A DNA stretch of 63,930 nucleotides from Gammaproteobacteria bacterium (GTDB lineage Bacteria > Pseudomonadota > Gammaproteobacteria > Steroidobacterales > GCA-2729495). The stretch spans positions 1 to 63,930 of the forward strand of contig JASJBD010000011.1 of assembly GCA_030066665.1 (NCBI GenBank), written 5' to 3'. Both the position numbers and the translations under genes were made by a program. Within the stretch, counting starts at the first letter, position 1, and every line of letters begins with the position of its first letter. The notes beneath the pieces were generated by a model. It had not been told where the DNA came from. It searched no databases and saw only the letters and a program-made list of their open reading frames with translations. This document shows, piece after piece, positions 9,592 through 17,354 of this stretch.

Positions 9592-10749
9592 ATGACGCTG
9601 CGCGACTGCCGCAACATCGAAGACCTGCGCCTTGCCGCGATGCGGCGGCTACCAAAACCGATTTTCGACTTTCTGGAGGGCGGCGCCGAGGACGAATGGA
9701 CCGCGCGGCAGAACGTTCGCAGCTTCGACCATTACCCGCTTGTGTCCCGAACCCTGGTCGACGTGCAATCCATCGATACCCGGACGCGCCTGTTGGGTCA
9801 GGACATCGCCTGGCCGGTCATCGCCGCGCCGACCGGCGCCTCGGCGCTGTTTCATTACACTGGCGAAGCGGCGGTCGCCAATGCCGCGGCGGCATGCGGC
9901 ACGATCTACACGATGTCGACGATGTCGACCCAAAGCCTGGAAAGTGTCGGTCGCCTGAATGGCTCGCCGAAAATATTCCAGATCTACGTCTTTCGGGACC
10001 GGGCACTGACTGAAGCTCTCGTCGAGCGATGTCGCGCAGCGGGGTACGCGGCGATCTGCCTGACGGTCGATACTCCGGTCGGCGGCAATCGGGAGCGGGA
10101 CCGGGCCAACGGCATGAGCATGCCGCCACGACTGCGCCTTAAGACCGTGCCCCATTTTGCCCTTCGTCCGGGCTGGTGCTTCGACGCGCTGCTGCGAAGT
10201 AATTTCGACCTGGCGAACTTCCGCGATGTCGCACGCGACGGGCAGGCACCTGATGAAACTGTTCTGCAGTACGTCGATCGGCAGTTCGACCGCAGCGTGA
10301 CCTGGAACGATGCTGCCTGGCTGGCCCGGCAATGGGGCGGGCAGTTCGTCGTCAAGGGAATCCTGTCCGCCGACGATGCCCGCCGCGCTGTGGATATCGG
10401 CGCGTCGGCCATCTGGCTGTCCAATCATGGCGGCCGGCAACTCGATGGCATGTCCGCCACGATCGATGCCCTGGCCGACATTCGCCAGGCAGTGGGTGCA
10501 GACGTCGAGATCATCCTGGATGGCGGCGTTCGTCGCGGCACCCATGTGATCAAGGCGATTGCGCTGGGCGCCACGGCATGCGGCATCGGCCGGCCATATT
10601 TGTACGGACTCGCCGCGGGTGGCCAGCGTGGCGTCGCGCACGCGTTCGATATCTTGCGTAAGGAGCTGGAACGGGACATGGCGCTGGCCGGTTGCCCGAC
10701 CCTGAAACACATCGATGCGGAGACGCTGGCCAATCACCGCGCGCAGTAA
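9592..10749 (+). CDS. FMN-dependent alpha-hydroxyacid oxidase/dehydrogenase
   Basis: 385 residues from ATG 9592. The family core is complete: APTGASALFH near the FMN site, the LTVDTPVGGNRERD block, FVVKGIL with the FMN-contacting lysine, SNHGGRQLDG with the catalytic His and an Arg, and the ILDGGVRRGTHVIKAIALGA phosphate-binding region. Relatives oxidise L-lactate, glycolate or mandelate to 2-oxoacids, passing electrons to oxygen or the quinone pool. The frame stays open further upstream, but ATG 9592 matches the usual N-terminus (short lead-in, then a DFLEGGAEDE block). The aldolase gene follows 51 bases later. Under the shared GntR-type operator it would convert a hydroxyacid to the 2-oxoacid that the aldolase could cleave. 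Confidence 0.87.
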   Translation: MTLRDCRNIEDLRLAAMRRLPKPIFDFLEGGAEDEWTARQNVRSFDHYPLVSRTLVDVQSIDTRTRLLGQDIAWPVIAAPTGASALFHYTGEAAVANAAAACGTIYTMSTMSTQSLESVGRLNGSPKIFQIYVFRDRALTEALVERCRAAGYAAICLTVDTPVGGNRERDRANGMSMPPRLRLKTVPHFALRPGWCFDALLRSNFDLANFRDVARDGQAPDETVLQYVDRQFDRSVTWNDAAWLARQWGGQFVVKGILSADDARRAVDIGASAIWLSNHGGRQLDGMSATIDALADIRQAVGADVEIILDGGVRRGTHVIKAIALGATACGIGRPYLYGLAAGGQRGVAHAFDILRKELERDMALAGCPTLKHIDAETLANHRAQ

Positions 10750-10800
10750 AATGAGTCGTTCTTTTTGGAGCTCGCGGCCGCTTAACAATGGAGTAAGCCC

Positions 10801-11559
10801 ATGTACCGTCCCAATCACACGAAATCGCTGCTGACGTCCGGCAAGCCGGCGTACGGCATGATTCACTCGCTGGCTCATCCGCCGGTAGCGGAGATGATTG
10901 GCCAGGCCGGCTTTGACTTTGTCGTGATCGACGGCGAACACGGCCAGGGCGGTATGGGTGAGCACCTCAACTGCCTGCAGGCAGTTGCCGCGACACCAGC
11001 GACCGCGATCTTCCGCGTGGCCGCGAACGACCCGGTGCGACTCAAGCGTGTGCTGGACCTCGGCGTCGAAGGTGTCCTCATCCCCGACGTCAGCACCGCG
11101 GCGGAAGCCGAGGCAGCAGTCGCCGCCTGCCAGTATCCACCGCGCGGCAAACGCGGTTTCTCCGCGCCAACCGCGAGGGCTGCGGACTACAGTTATGCCG
11201 TCGAGCGATACCTGGCCGACGATGGCAGTGAACTTTTGATTTGCCCCATGATAGAAACGGCCCGGGGTATTGAAAACGCAGCAGCAATCGCCGCTGTCGA
11301 GGGTGTCGACGTCGTGCAGATTGGTCCTTTCGATCTGAGTTACGACCTGGGTATCCCCGGCCAGTTCGATCATCCCGACTTTCTTGCCGCTGTAGTTGAA
11401 TTGGAGGCCGCTGCCAACGCCGCGGGCAAGATCCTCGGCGGCGTGCCCCTGCCCGGCGCAGCCCTGGACGACATACTCCAGCGCGGCTATCGTTTTATTA
11501 CGCTCGGTGCGGACGTACCCCTGCTGGCAGAAGCGCTGGCCGGACGCGTGCCGGGTTGA
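10801..11559 (+). CDS. HpcH/HpaI (GarL-type) class II aldolase
   Basis: 252 residues. Family signatures are DFVVIDGEHGQ (catalytic-site region), the arginine in AIFRVAANDPVRLKRVLDLG, GVLIPDVSTAAEAE, the PPRGKRGFS block, the metal-ligand Glu in PMIETARGIEN and the Asp in VQIGPFDLSYDLG. Members cleave 2-oxo-4-hydroxyacids to pyruvate plus an aldehyde with a divalent metal (HpaI, GarL, YfaU). The TGGAGT Shine-Dalgarno site is eight bases before the ATG. Together with the upstream hydroxyacid oxidase it forms a likely oxidise-then-cleave pair. The convergent sulfatase gene abuts its stop codon. The specific substrate is unknown. Confidence 0.87.
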   Translation: MYRPNHTKSLLTSGKPAYGMIHSLAHPPVAEMIGQAGFDFVVIDGEHGQGGMGEHLNCLQAVAATPATAIFRVAANDPVRLKRVLDLGVEGVLIPDVSTAAEAEAAVAACQYPPRGKRGFSAPTARAADYSYAVERYLADDGSELLICPMIETARGIENAAAIAAVEGVDVVQIGPFDLSYDLGIPGQFDHPDFLAAVVELEAAANAAGKILGGVPLPGAALDDILQRGYRFITLGADVPLLAEALAGRVPG

Positions 11560-13245
11560 TCAATAACCGCGCGCGCGGTCTGGAATAATTACCGAATTCA
11601 CCGCGGCGTACTCATTCCACAGACCAATCATCCGCTCCAGTTGCGCCGGCTCGACGGCGGAAAGGTCAATGCGCTCCGCCGGGTCCGTTTGCAGATCGTA
11701 GAGCTGCCACGCATCCCGGCGGATATTTGCTGGCGCGGAGTCCCACCAATCGACGTAGCTCGTCTCCCAGATGATCTTCCAGCGGCCCTGTCGGATTGCC
11801 CGTTTGCCCAGCAGCTCCCAACCCGCCACGTGTCCGGAATCATGCACCGCGTCGCGTTCCCCGAGCAGCAATTCCAGCATGGAGCGGCCCTGCATCGGGA
11901 CGACGTCTCGGTCGCGATAGGACCCGGGATGTTCCACGCCGGCCAACTCCATCAGCGTGGGCATCACATCCTGGATCGACGCAAATGCCGCCGTGCGTCG
12001 GCCACCGGCCACGCGCTTCGGGAAATGCACGAATGCCGGCACGCGAATACCGCCCTCCGACGTAAAACCTTTGAACATCCGGAATGGCCCGGCCGCCGCG
12101 CGGGCCCAGTTCGGACCGAGCATCACGTACGAGTTTTGCCGGCCCAAATTTGCATAACTGTTGTCGCAGCATTCGGCCGCCCACTCCGCGAGCGGCTGCA
12201 GTCCGTGCTCCAGGCGATGGCCTTCGGCGCCGTTGTCGGACAGGAACACGATGACTGTGTTGTCATACTTTCCCTGCCGTTTGAGCTGGGAGATCACGCG
12301 GCCGACCTGGCGGTCCAGGTCATCGACCATCGCGGCATAGATCTCCATTGTTCGCGCGGCCACCGCCTGCTGTTGTGACGACAGGTCATTCCAGGCCGGT
12401 TCGCCTGTCAGGCGGGGAAACGGCGTGACAGCGTCGGCTATCAGACCGAGCTGTTGCATCCTTGCCAGGCGTCGGGCATGCAACTCGTCGTAGCCACCAT
12501 CGTAACGTCCCGTATACCGTGCAATGGAGTCAGCGGGCGCCTGTAATGGAAAATGCGGCGCGCTGAATGACAGGTACGCGAAGAACGGTCGATCCTCGTT
12601 CGCCTCTGCATCGAGATAGCCAAGCATTTTGTCGGTAAACGACCTGGTGGAATAAAACTCATCCGGCAGGCGATCGATCCGGGTGCCGTCCTCGCTATAT
12701 CCGGCCAGGCCCGGCCCGACCAGCGGCAGCATGTTTGCAAAGTGACCGGCGCCCGATTCCAGCAGCACGAACGAACGGTCGAATCCGCGCTGGGCCGGAT
12801 CGGCGCCCTGTTCCGGCGAGCCCAGGTGCCATTTGCCGGTTACGTAAGTCCGATAGCCGGCATCCCGGAGCAGCTCGGCAATCGTGACGACGCGCCGGTT
12901 GAGGTGTCCCTCGTAGCCCGGCCGTCCCTTCTGGTTATCGGCGAGGCGCTCGCTCATATTCCCGAGGCCCGCGACGTGATTGTCGACCCCGGTCAGCAAC
13001 ATCGCGCGCGATGGTGAGCACATCGGCGATGCATAGAACTGCGTAAAGATGATGCCGTCGCGAGCCAGCGAATCCAGATTCGGCGTGGCGATTTCGCCAC
13101 CGTAAACACCGAGGTCCAAGTAGCCGAGATCGTCAGCAACGATCAGCAATACGTTCGGGAGCAACTTCTCATCGTTCGCGCAGGCCGTCAGCGCGAACAC
13201 CAGGAGTGCGGCAAGACACCCCGCACGATCACACGACGCGGACAC
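11560..13245 (-). CDS. Sulfatase, predicted lipoprotein
   Basis: 561 residues. The N-terminus has a hydrophobic stretch followed by the lipobox LTAC, so it is probably a lipoprotein facing the periplasm. The start is GTG 13245, four bases after the MFS stop codon. The sulfatase core is present: LLIVADDLGYLDLGVYGG (metal ligands Asp-Asp), CSPSRAMLLTG with the cysteine that is converted to formylglycine, KWHLG, and FLSDNGAEG with metal-ligand Asp-Asn. It should hydrolyse a sulfate ester before uptake. The required formylglycine-generating enzyme is not in this window. Position with the acid transporter and GntR gene suggests it exposes the carbon skeleton used by this island. Confidence 0.9.
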   Translation of the reverse strand: MSASCDRAGCLAALLVFALTACANDEKLLPNVLLIVADDLGYLDLGVYGGEIATPNLDSLARDGIIFTQFYASPMCSPSRAMLLTGVDNHVAGLGNMSERLADNQKGRPGYEGHLNRRVVTIAELLRDAGYRTYVTGKWHLGSPEQGADPAQRGFDRSFVLLESGAGHFANMLPLVGPGLAGYSEDGTRIDRLPDEFYSTRSFTDKMLGYLDAEANEDRPFFAYLSFSAPHFPLQAPADSIARYTGRYDGGYDELHARRLARMQQLGLIADAVTPFPRLTGEPAWNDLSSQQQAVAARTMEIYAAMVDDLDRQVGRVISQLKRQGKYDNTVIVFLSDNGAEGHRLEHGLQPLAEWAAECCDNSYANLGRQNSYVMLGPNWARAAAGPFRMFKGFTSEGGIRVPAFVHFPKRVAGGRRTAAFASIQDVMPTLMELAGVEHPGSYRDRDVVPMQGRSMLELLLGERDAVHDSGHVAGWELLGKRAIRQGRWKIIWETSYVDWWDSAPANIRRDAWQLYDLQTDPAERIDLSAVEPAQLERMIGLWNEYAAVNSVIIPDRARGY

Positions 13246-13248
13246 CGA

Positions 13249-14601
13249 TTACGCCGTTGTCGATTCGTCCCGACTCTCTTCGGCCGGCGGCACGTTGAAT
13301 GACAGCGCGAAGATACAGATGGCAGCAATTGCGGCCGGCACGGCTGCACAAAGAAACAGCTCGCCGCGGGCCAGGCCCAGGGCAATCAAGGCGCCCCCGA
13401 CGGTGGGGCCGACAATGGAACCGACTCTGCCCAGGCCCATGCTCCAGCCCACGCCGGTGCTGCGCATGTAGACCGGGTAGTAGTTGGCCGACAGGGCCGT
13501 AATGTTCAATTGCGCCCCAAAGACGCACAACCCGACAACGAGGATCAGGGCCAGCAACACAGGGACTGCAGACTCGATCAGGAACCCGACCGCGGCAACG
13601 AACACTGCACCGACCCCGAAAGCTAGCCCCATGACAAAAAACGGGCCGCGCTTGTCGCTGATCCGGCCAATGATGATGCTGCCAATTATGCCGCCAAGAT
13701 TCAGCGCGACGACGCCAAGGATCGCTTTGTCCTGCGGGACGCCGGATTCGACCAGGAGTAATGGCGTCCAGTTGACCAGGAAATAGGCCAGCAATAGCGA
13801 TGTAAATGTCAGCATCCAGAGCAGAGCGGTCCAGGCCAGGCGACCTTGCGTAAACAGGCTGCGAACGGGCTGCGCCTCGGCCCGCCCGCCGGCAATGCGG
13901 ATCGAACTTTCATCCACCGGCACAAGCGTGCTATCGATACGGGCGATGATCTTGTCAATCTTCTGCATTGGCGCCCCGCTCACAGCGAGATAGCGCAGCG
14001 ACTCGGGAATCCACACCAGGATAATCGGGATCAGAATTAGCGGCAGCACGCCGCCGAGAATAAAAACCATCTCCCAGCCGAATGCGGGAATGATGCGCGA
14101 ACTGGCAATACCGCCGAGTACCGCTCCCATCGGGAACCCGGCAAATGTAACGACAATCGCTGTCGATCGCACTCGTTTCGGCGCGTATTCGGAGACCAGC
14201 GCGATGAGATTCGGAATCACGCCACCCAGACCAAGCCCCGCGACGAACCTGTAAGCACCCAGCACCTCGATCGACGTCGCTGTCGCGCACAGGAGGGACA
14301 TCACGCCGAACAGCGCGGTCGAAAATACGATGATCGGCTTGCGGCCCCAGCGGTCTGCGAGGGACCCCAGCGCAATTGACCCGACCATGGTGCCGAACAA
14401 TCCGGCACCGAACAGCGGTCCAAACAGCGCCGGTGGTACATCCCAGGTGTGCCTCAGGGCCGGCGCGACGAACGCTATTGACTGCGTGTCGAATCCATCG
14501 AGTGCGGCAATGGCGCAGCAGATGACGATGACCGTCAGCTGAAACGCACCCAAGCGAGAATTGTCGAGCGTTTTTTGCAGCGGCAAGTTGCTGTTGTCCA
14601 T
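13249..14601 (-). CDS. MFS transporter, AAHS-like (acid:H+ symporter)
   Basis: 450 residues with about twelve hydrophobic segments. The LDGFDTQSIAFVAPAL stretch in the first helix and GSLADRWGRKP after the second match the aromatic acid:H+ symporter group of the major facilitator superfamily. The central loop (about 210-250) is charged as expected. ATG 14601 is chosen over an upstream extension because a GGGGGGA ribosome site lies seven bases before it and the first helix starts soon after. The gene follows gntR by 49 bases and precedes the sulfatase with almost no gap, so all three are probably one transcript. The solute is likely an organic acid; which one is unknown. Confidence 0.88.
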   Translation of the reverse strand: MDNSNLPLQKTLDNSRLGAFQLTVIVICCAIAALDGFDTQSIAFVAPALRHTWDVPPALFGPLFGAGLFGTMVGSIALGSLADRWGRKPIIVFSTALFGVMSLLCATATSIEVLGAYRFVAGLGLGGVIPNLIALVSEYAPKRVRSTAIVVTFAGFPMGAVLGGIASSRIIPAFGWEMVFILGGVLPLILIPIILVWIPESLRYLAVSGAPMQKIDKIIARIDSTLVPVDESSIRIAGGRAEAQPVRSLFTQGRLAWTALLWMLTFTSLLLAYFLVNWTPLLLVESGVPQDKAILGVVALNLGGIIGSIIIGRISDKRGPFFVMGLAFGVGAVFVAAVGFLIESAVPVLLALILVVGLCVFGAQLNITALSANYYPVYMRSTGVGWSMGLGRVGSIVGPTVGGALIALGLARGELFLCAAVPAAIAAICIFALSFNVPPAEESRDESTTA

Positions 14602-14650
14602 GCGGTCCCCCCAGTGCCGGCCGCCTCGCCAAAGGCTATTGCCGATCGAT

Positions 14651-15325
14651 TTACAAAACAGATTCCGTAATTCGTTGCTTGATGATCCGCGCGACACTGC
14701 TCAGATGTGCCTCGATCGCTGCGCCGGCTGCGTCAGCGTCACGCTTCAGCAATGCCGAGATAAACCTGTCATGTTCGCCCATCGACAGCTCCGGGTCTGC
14801 TTCGAGCGCTCCGGATAAATTTTGCAGGCGCGTGATGTGGCGATCGGCATGCTCGTACATGGACACCAGCGCCGAGTTCCCGCCGGCCTTGACCACGGCC
14901 ATGTGAACTTCGTTGTTCAGTTCAAAATACGGCACGATCTCCCCGCGCTCGCTGTGGTCATGCATGCGCGCGTGCAGCTCCTCTATCTCGACGAGTTGCG
15001 CGTCGGTAGCGCAATCGCAGGCCAGTCGGATCGCCAGTGACGCCAGGGCCATCACGATTTCCATGTTCTCCAGGAAGTCCGTCATCGTCGGCCGGGTCAC
15101 GACCGCACCGCGATTCGGGTGCAACTCGAGCAGCCCCTCTCCCGCCATGACCTGGAATGCCTCGCGCAGCGGCGAGCGCGAGACCCCGTAGCGCTCGCAA
15201 AGGACTCGCTCCTGCAGGCGCTCGCCGGGAGGCCAGATACCTTCCACGATTTCCTCGCGCAGCCGCGATGCAATCTCCCTCTGAAGCGTGCGACGGGGAA
15301 TGACGCTGGACGCCTGGCTAGTCAT
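14651..15325 (-). CDS. GntR-family transcriptional regulator (FadR/FCD subfamily)
   Basis: 224 residues from ATG 15325. The winged helix (about 10-75) includes LREEIVEGIWPPGERLQE and YGVSRSPLREAFQVM, the classical GntR recognition region. The C-terminal all-helical FCD effector domain shows the metal-site residues spread over ELNNEVHMAVV, MYEHADRHI and EHDRFISALL. FCD proteins usually act as repressors released by an organic acid. The 17-bp element at 15334-15350 lies only eight bases before this start, and the same element sits at 9499-9515, so the protein probably represses itself, the MFS/sulfatase genes and the receptor/oxidase blocks. The effector is unknown. Confidence 0.9.
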   Translation of the reverse strand: MTSQASSVIPRRTLQREIASRLREEIVEGIWPPGERLQERVLCERYGVSRSPLREAFQVMAGEGLLELHPNRGAVVTRPTMTDFLENMEIVMALASLAIRLACDCATDAQLVEIEELHARMHDHSERGEIVPYFELNNEVHMAVVKAGGNSALVSMYEHADRHITRLQNLSGALEADPELSMGEHDRFISALLKRDADAAGAAIEAHLSSVARIIKQRITESVL

Positions 15326-15333
15326 CCGGAAGA

Positions 15334-15350
15334 TTGTATATTGTCGACAA
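15334..15350. promoter_or_regulatory. Putative GntR/FCD operator upstream of gntR
   Basis: TTGTATATTGTCGACAA, the exact reverse complement of the element at 9499-9515, sits between the AhpD-like gene and the gntR start, overlapping the region where its ribosome site or promoter would be. Position suggests autoregulation. Binding is inferred from the shared sequence and from known FCD-type operators. Confidence 0.72.
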
Positions 15351-15375
15351 GATGCCGGCCAGCGCCGCAACCCCG

Positions 15376-15921
15376 CTACCGGCGTAGCAACCCCACCAAA
15401 TGTCCATAGCCGCGGTCGGCCAGACTCGCCGCGGCCGGCTCGACGTGCGCTGGCTCGAGTTCAATGCCCAGCCCTTCGACCAGGCGGTTCATGAAATTGA
15501 ACAGGGCCACGATCGCCACAACGTGGAAAACCGCGTCCTCGTTCAAACCCGCCGCTAGGATCGCGTCGATATCCGCTTTCTCGACGCTCTCCACGTCGAC
15601 CGTGAGCTTGCGCGCCAGCCGCAAGACGGGGCGCATCGTGTCATCGGCACCAGCGAGATCCGGGTCGGCGAGCAACTCACCGACGAGCCCCGTGCGGACA
15701 CCAAGATTCTCCGCCGCCCGGGTGTGCAACCCGACGCAGTAACGACAACCATTCGTCCCGGAAACAAAGGCCGCAATGAGTTCCCGCTGCGCCGTGGTCA
15801 GCATGGAGTCGCCCCGTAGCAGCAACTCGTGAAAATCGAGAATCGGCTCGAAGTGCTCCGGCCAGCGCCGAAACACATCCAGCAGGTTGGCATCCGCCGG
15901 AAAATTATCGAGGTGCGGCAT
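15376..15921 (-). CDS. AhpD-like carboxymuconolactone decarboxylase-family peroxidase
   Basis: 181 residues with the AhpD active-site motif CRYCVGLHTRAAE (redox Cys pair and His) near residue 57. The surrounding sequence (LLLRGDSMLTTAQRELIAAFVSGTNG) is that of the peroxidase-related CMD branch. Such proteins reduce peroxides or act as thiol-disulfide enzymes. The gene follows the glyoxalase gene by 29 bases and precedes gntR by 50 bases on the same strand. A protective function against reactive products of flavin oxidation or aldolase cleavage would fit, but is inference. Confidence 0.82.
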   Translation of the reverse strand: MPHLDNFPADANLLDVFRRWPEHFEPILDFHELLLRGDSMLTTAQRELIAAFVSGTNGCRYCVGLHTRAAENLGVRTGLVGELLADPDLAGADDTMRPVLRLARKLTVDVESVEKADIDAILAAGLNEDAVFHVVAIVALFNFMNRLVEGLGIELEPAHVEPAAASLADRGYGHLVGLLRR

Positions 15922-15950
15922 CGTTCAAGCCGTCGACAGCGGCCGCCCAG

Positions 15951-16355
15951 TCAGGAAATTTCCTCGAAACACCGAGGGCCGAGCAACTCGATCATGTAGC
16001 CGTCCGGATCACGCGCGAAGGCCAGGGTGGGGCCGCCTTTCATCTTGTGCGGTTCACTGACGAGCTCCCCCGGCCCAGCGCTCGCCTTGATCCGGTCGCA
16101 GGTCGCGGACAGGTCGTCACACTGGATTGCAACGTGACCATACGCATCCCCGAGGGTGTAGCTGTCGGTATCCCAGTTGTGCGTCAGTTCGATCACTGCC
16201 GTTTCCGTTTCGGAGCCGTAACCGAGAAAAGCCAGCGAAAAGCGGCCATCAGGAAAATCTTCCTTGCGGATCAGGTCCATGCCGAGGCTCTGGGTGTAGA
16301 AGCCGATCGACCGGTCCATGTCCGTCACTCGAATCATCGTGTGCAGCAAACGCAT
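15951..16355 (-). CDS. gloA: Lactoylglutathione lyase (glyoxalase I)
   Basis: 134 residues, the size of bacterial glyoxalase I. The four metal ligands of the Ni-type enzyme can be placed: His5, Glu56, His74 and Glu123. The MIRVTDMDRSIGFYTQSLGM opening and RDPDGYMIELL ending are characteristic. It converts the hemithioacetal of methylglyoxal and glutathione to S-lactoylglutathione. It is the first gene of the glyoxalase-AhpD pair upstream of gntR. Its divergent neighbour is the crotonase gene. Triose or aldehyde by-products of the aldolases in this island are a reasonable source of methylglyoxal. Confidence 0.92.
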   Translation of the reverse strand: MRLLHTMIRVTDMDRSIGFYTQSLGMDLIRKEDFPDGRFSLAFLGYGSETETAVIELTHNWDTDSYTLGDAYGHVAIQCDDLSATCDRIKASAGPGELVSEPHKMKGGPTLAFARDPDGYMIELLGPRCFEEIS

Positions 16356-16531
16356 CGGTCAGTTCTCGCTGTGAAAACAAGTCTCGACGATTACTGTAGC
16401 AGAAACTTCTGCCGGAACGTTTACTGCGGGTATTGCGGCTGATGCAAGCGGTGAAACACACAGGTTTGTGCATTACCGCTGGTGCGTTGTATCGTCTGAA
16501 CGTACTGCACGCCAACCGGGAGTCAAACATC

Positions 16532-17350
16532 ATGGGCGGGCCCAGATCTGTAGCAGGACCCAGGTTCGAAGATTACCGGGAGAAGCACCAGGACCGTATC
16601 GCAATGGAGCGGCGCGACGGGGTGATCCTGCTGCGCATGCACACCAACGGCGGTCCCGTCGTTTGGGGCCTGGAAATGCACCGAGCGCTCAGTCAAGCGT
16701 GGCAAGACGTTGGCAATGATCCGGAAAACGACGTGATGATTCTGACGTCCACCGATCCCTACTGGATCGGCGTCGTCGATGAAGATGAAGAAAAGGACCT
16801 GCCTTTCGGTTACGACACGTACTACCGCGAGGCCACCAAACTGATCGAGAATCTGCTCTTTAATGTCGATATCCCGACCATCGCAGCGATTAACGGGCCC
16901 GGCTATCACACCGAGATCGCCCTGCTCTGCGACATCACAATCTGCACGGAACAGGCGATCTTTCAGGATGGTCATTTTCTGATCGGCTTCGTGCCGGGCG
17001 ACGGACAGTTGCTGACGTTCCAGGAATTGCTGGGGCCCAAGCGGTCCGCCTATGCGGCGTATACGGGACAGAAGATCGATGCCAGCACTGCGCTCGATTG
17101 GGGCCTGGTGAACGAGGTTGTCAGTCCCGACAAATTACTCGACCGCGCCTGGGAGCTGGCGGGGATGATCATGCAGCAGCCGCGGGCAACGCGCTGCCTG
17201 ACTCACCATCTACTGGTTCGACCCTGGAAACAACGCCTGATCAACGATTTCCCCATGCACATCACGCACGAGGGCTACGGCGTCTACGTCAGCGAACCGC
17301 GCCACGACCTGAACCGGGTCAGGAACACCTGGAAAGACGAGACGTCATAG
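16532..17350 (+). CDS. Crotonase-superfamily protein resembling 6-oxocamphor hydrolase
   Basis: 272 residues from ATG 16532 (GGGAG ribosome site upstream; the frame extends further without a better start). The crotonase fold is clear (IAAINGPGYHTEIALLCD; TGQKIDASTALDWGLVNEVV). Instead of the hydratase glutamates it has His126 (GYHTE), His148 (QDGHF) and Asp157 (VPGDG). This pattern and the TALDWG/RAWELA region recall 6-oxocamphor hydrolase, where His122, His145 and Asp154 serve retro-Claisen cleavage of a beta-diketone. The match is from memory and not from a search. It may therefore cleave a cyclic 1,3-diketone rather than hydrate an enoyl-CoA. It converges on the mmsA-like gene. Confidence 0.75.
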   Translation: MGGPRSVAGPRFEDYREKHQDRIAMERRDGVILLRMHTNGGPVVWGLEMHRALSQAWQDVGNDPENDVMILTSTDPYWIGVVDEDEEKDLPFGYDTYYREATKLIENLLFNVDIPTIAAINGPGYHTEIALLCDITICTEQAIFQDGHFLIGFVPGDGQLLTFQELLGPKRSAYAAYTGQKIDASTALDWGLVNEVVSPDKLLDRAWELAGMIMQQPRATRCLTHHLLVRPWKQRLINDFPMHITHEGYGVYVSEPRHDLNRVRNTWKDETS

Positions 17351-17354
17351 CGGC

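Noticed and set aside
9649-11373. 574-codon minus-strand frame across the hydroxyacid oxidase and aldolase genes
   Set aside because: Antisense to two genes with full sets of family motifs; composition is typical of an antisense shadow.
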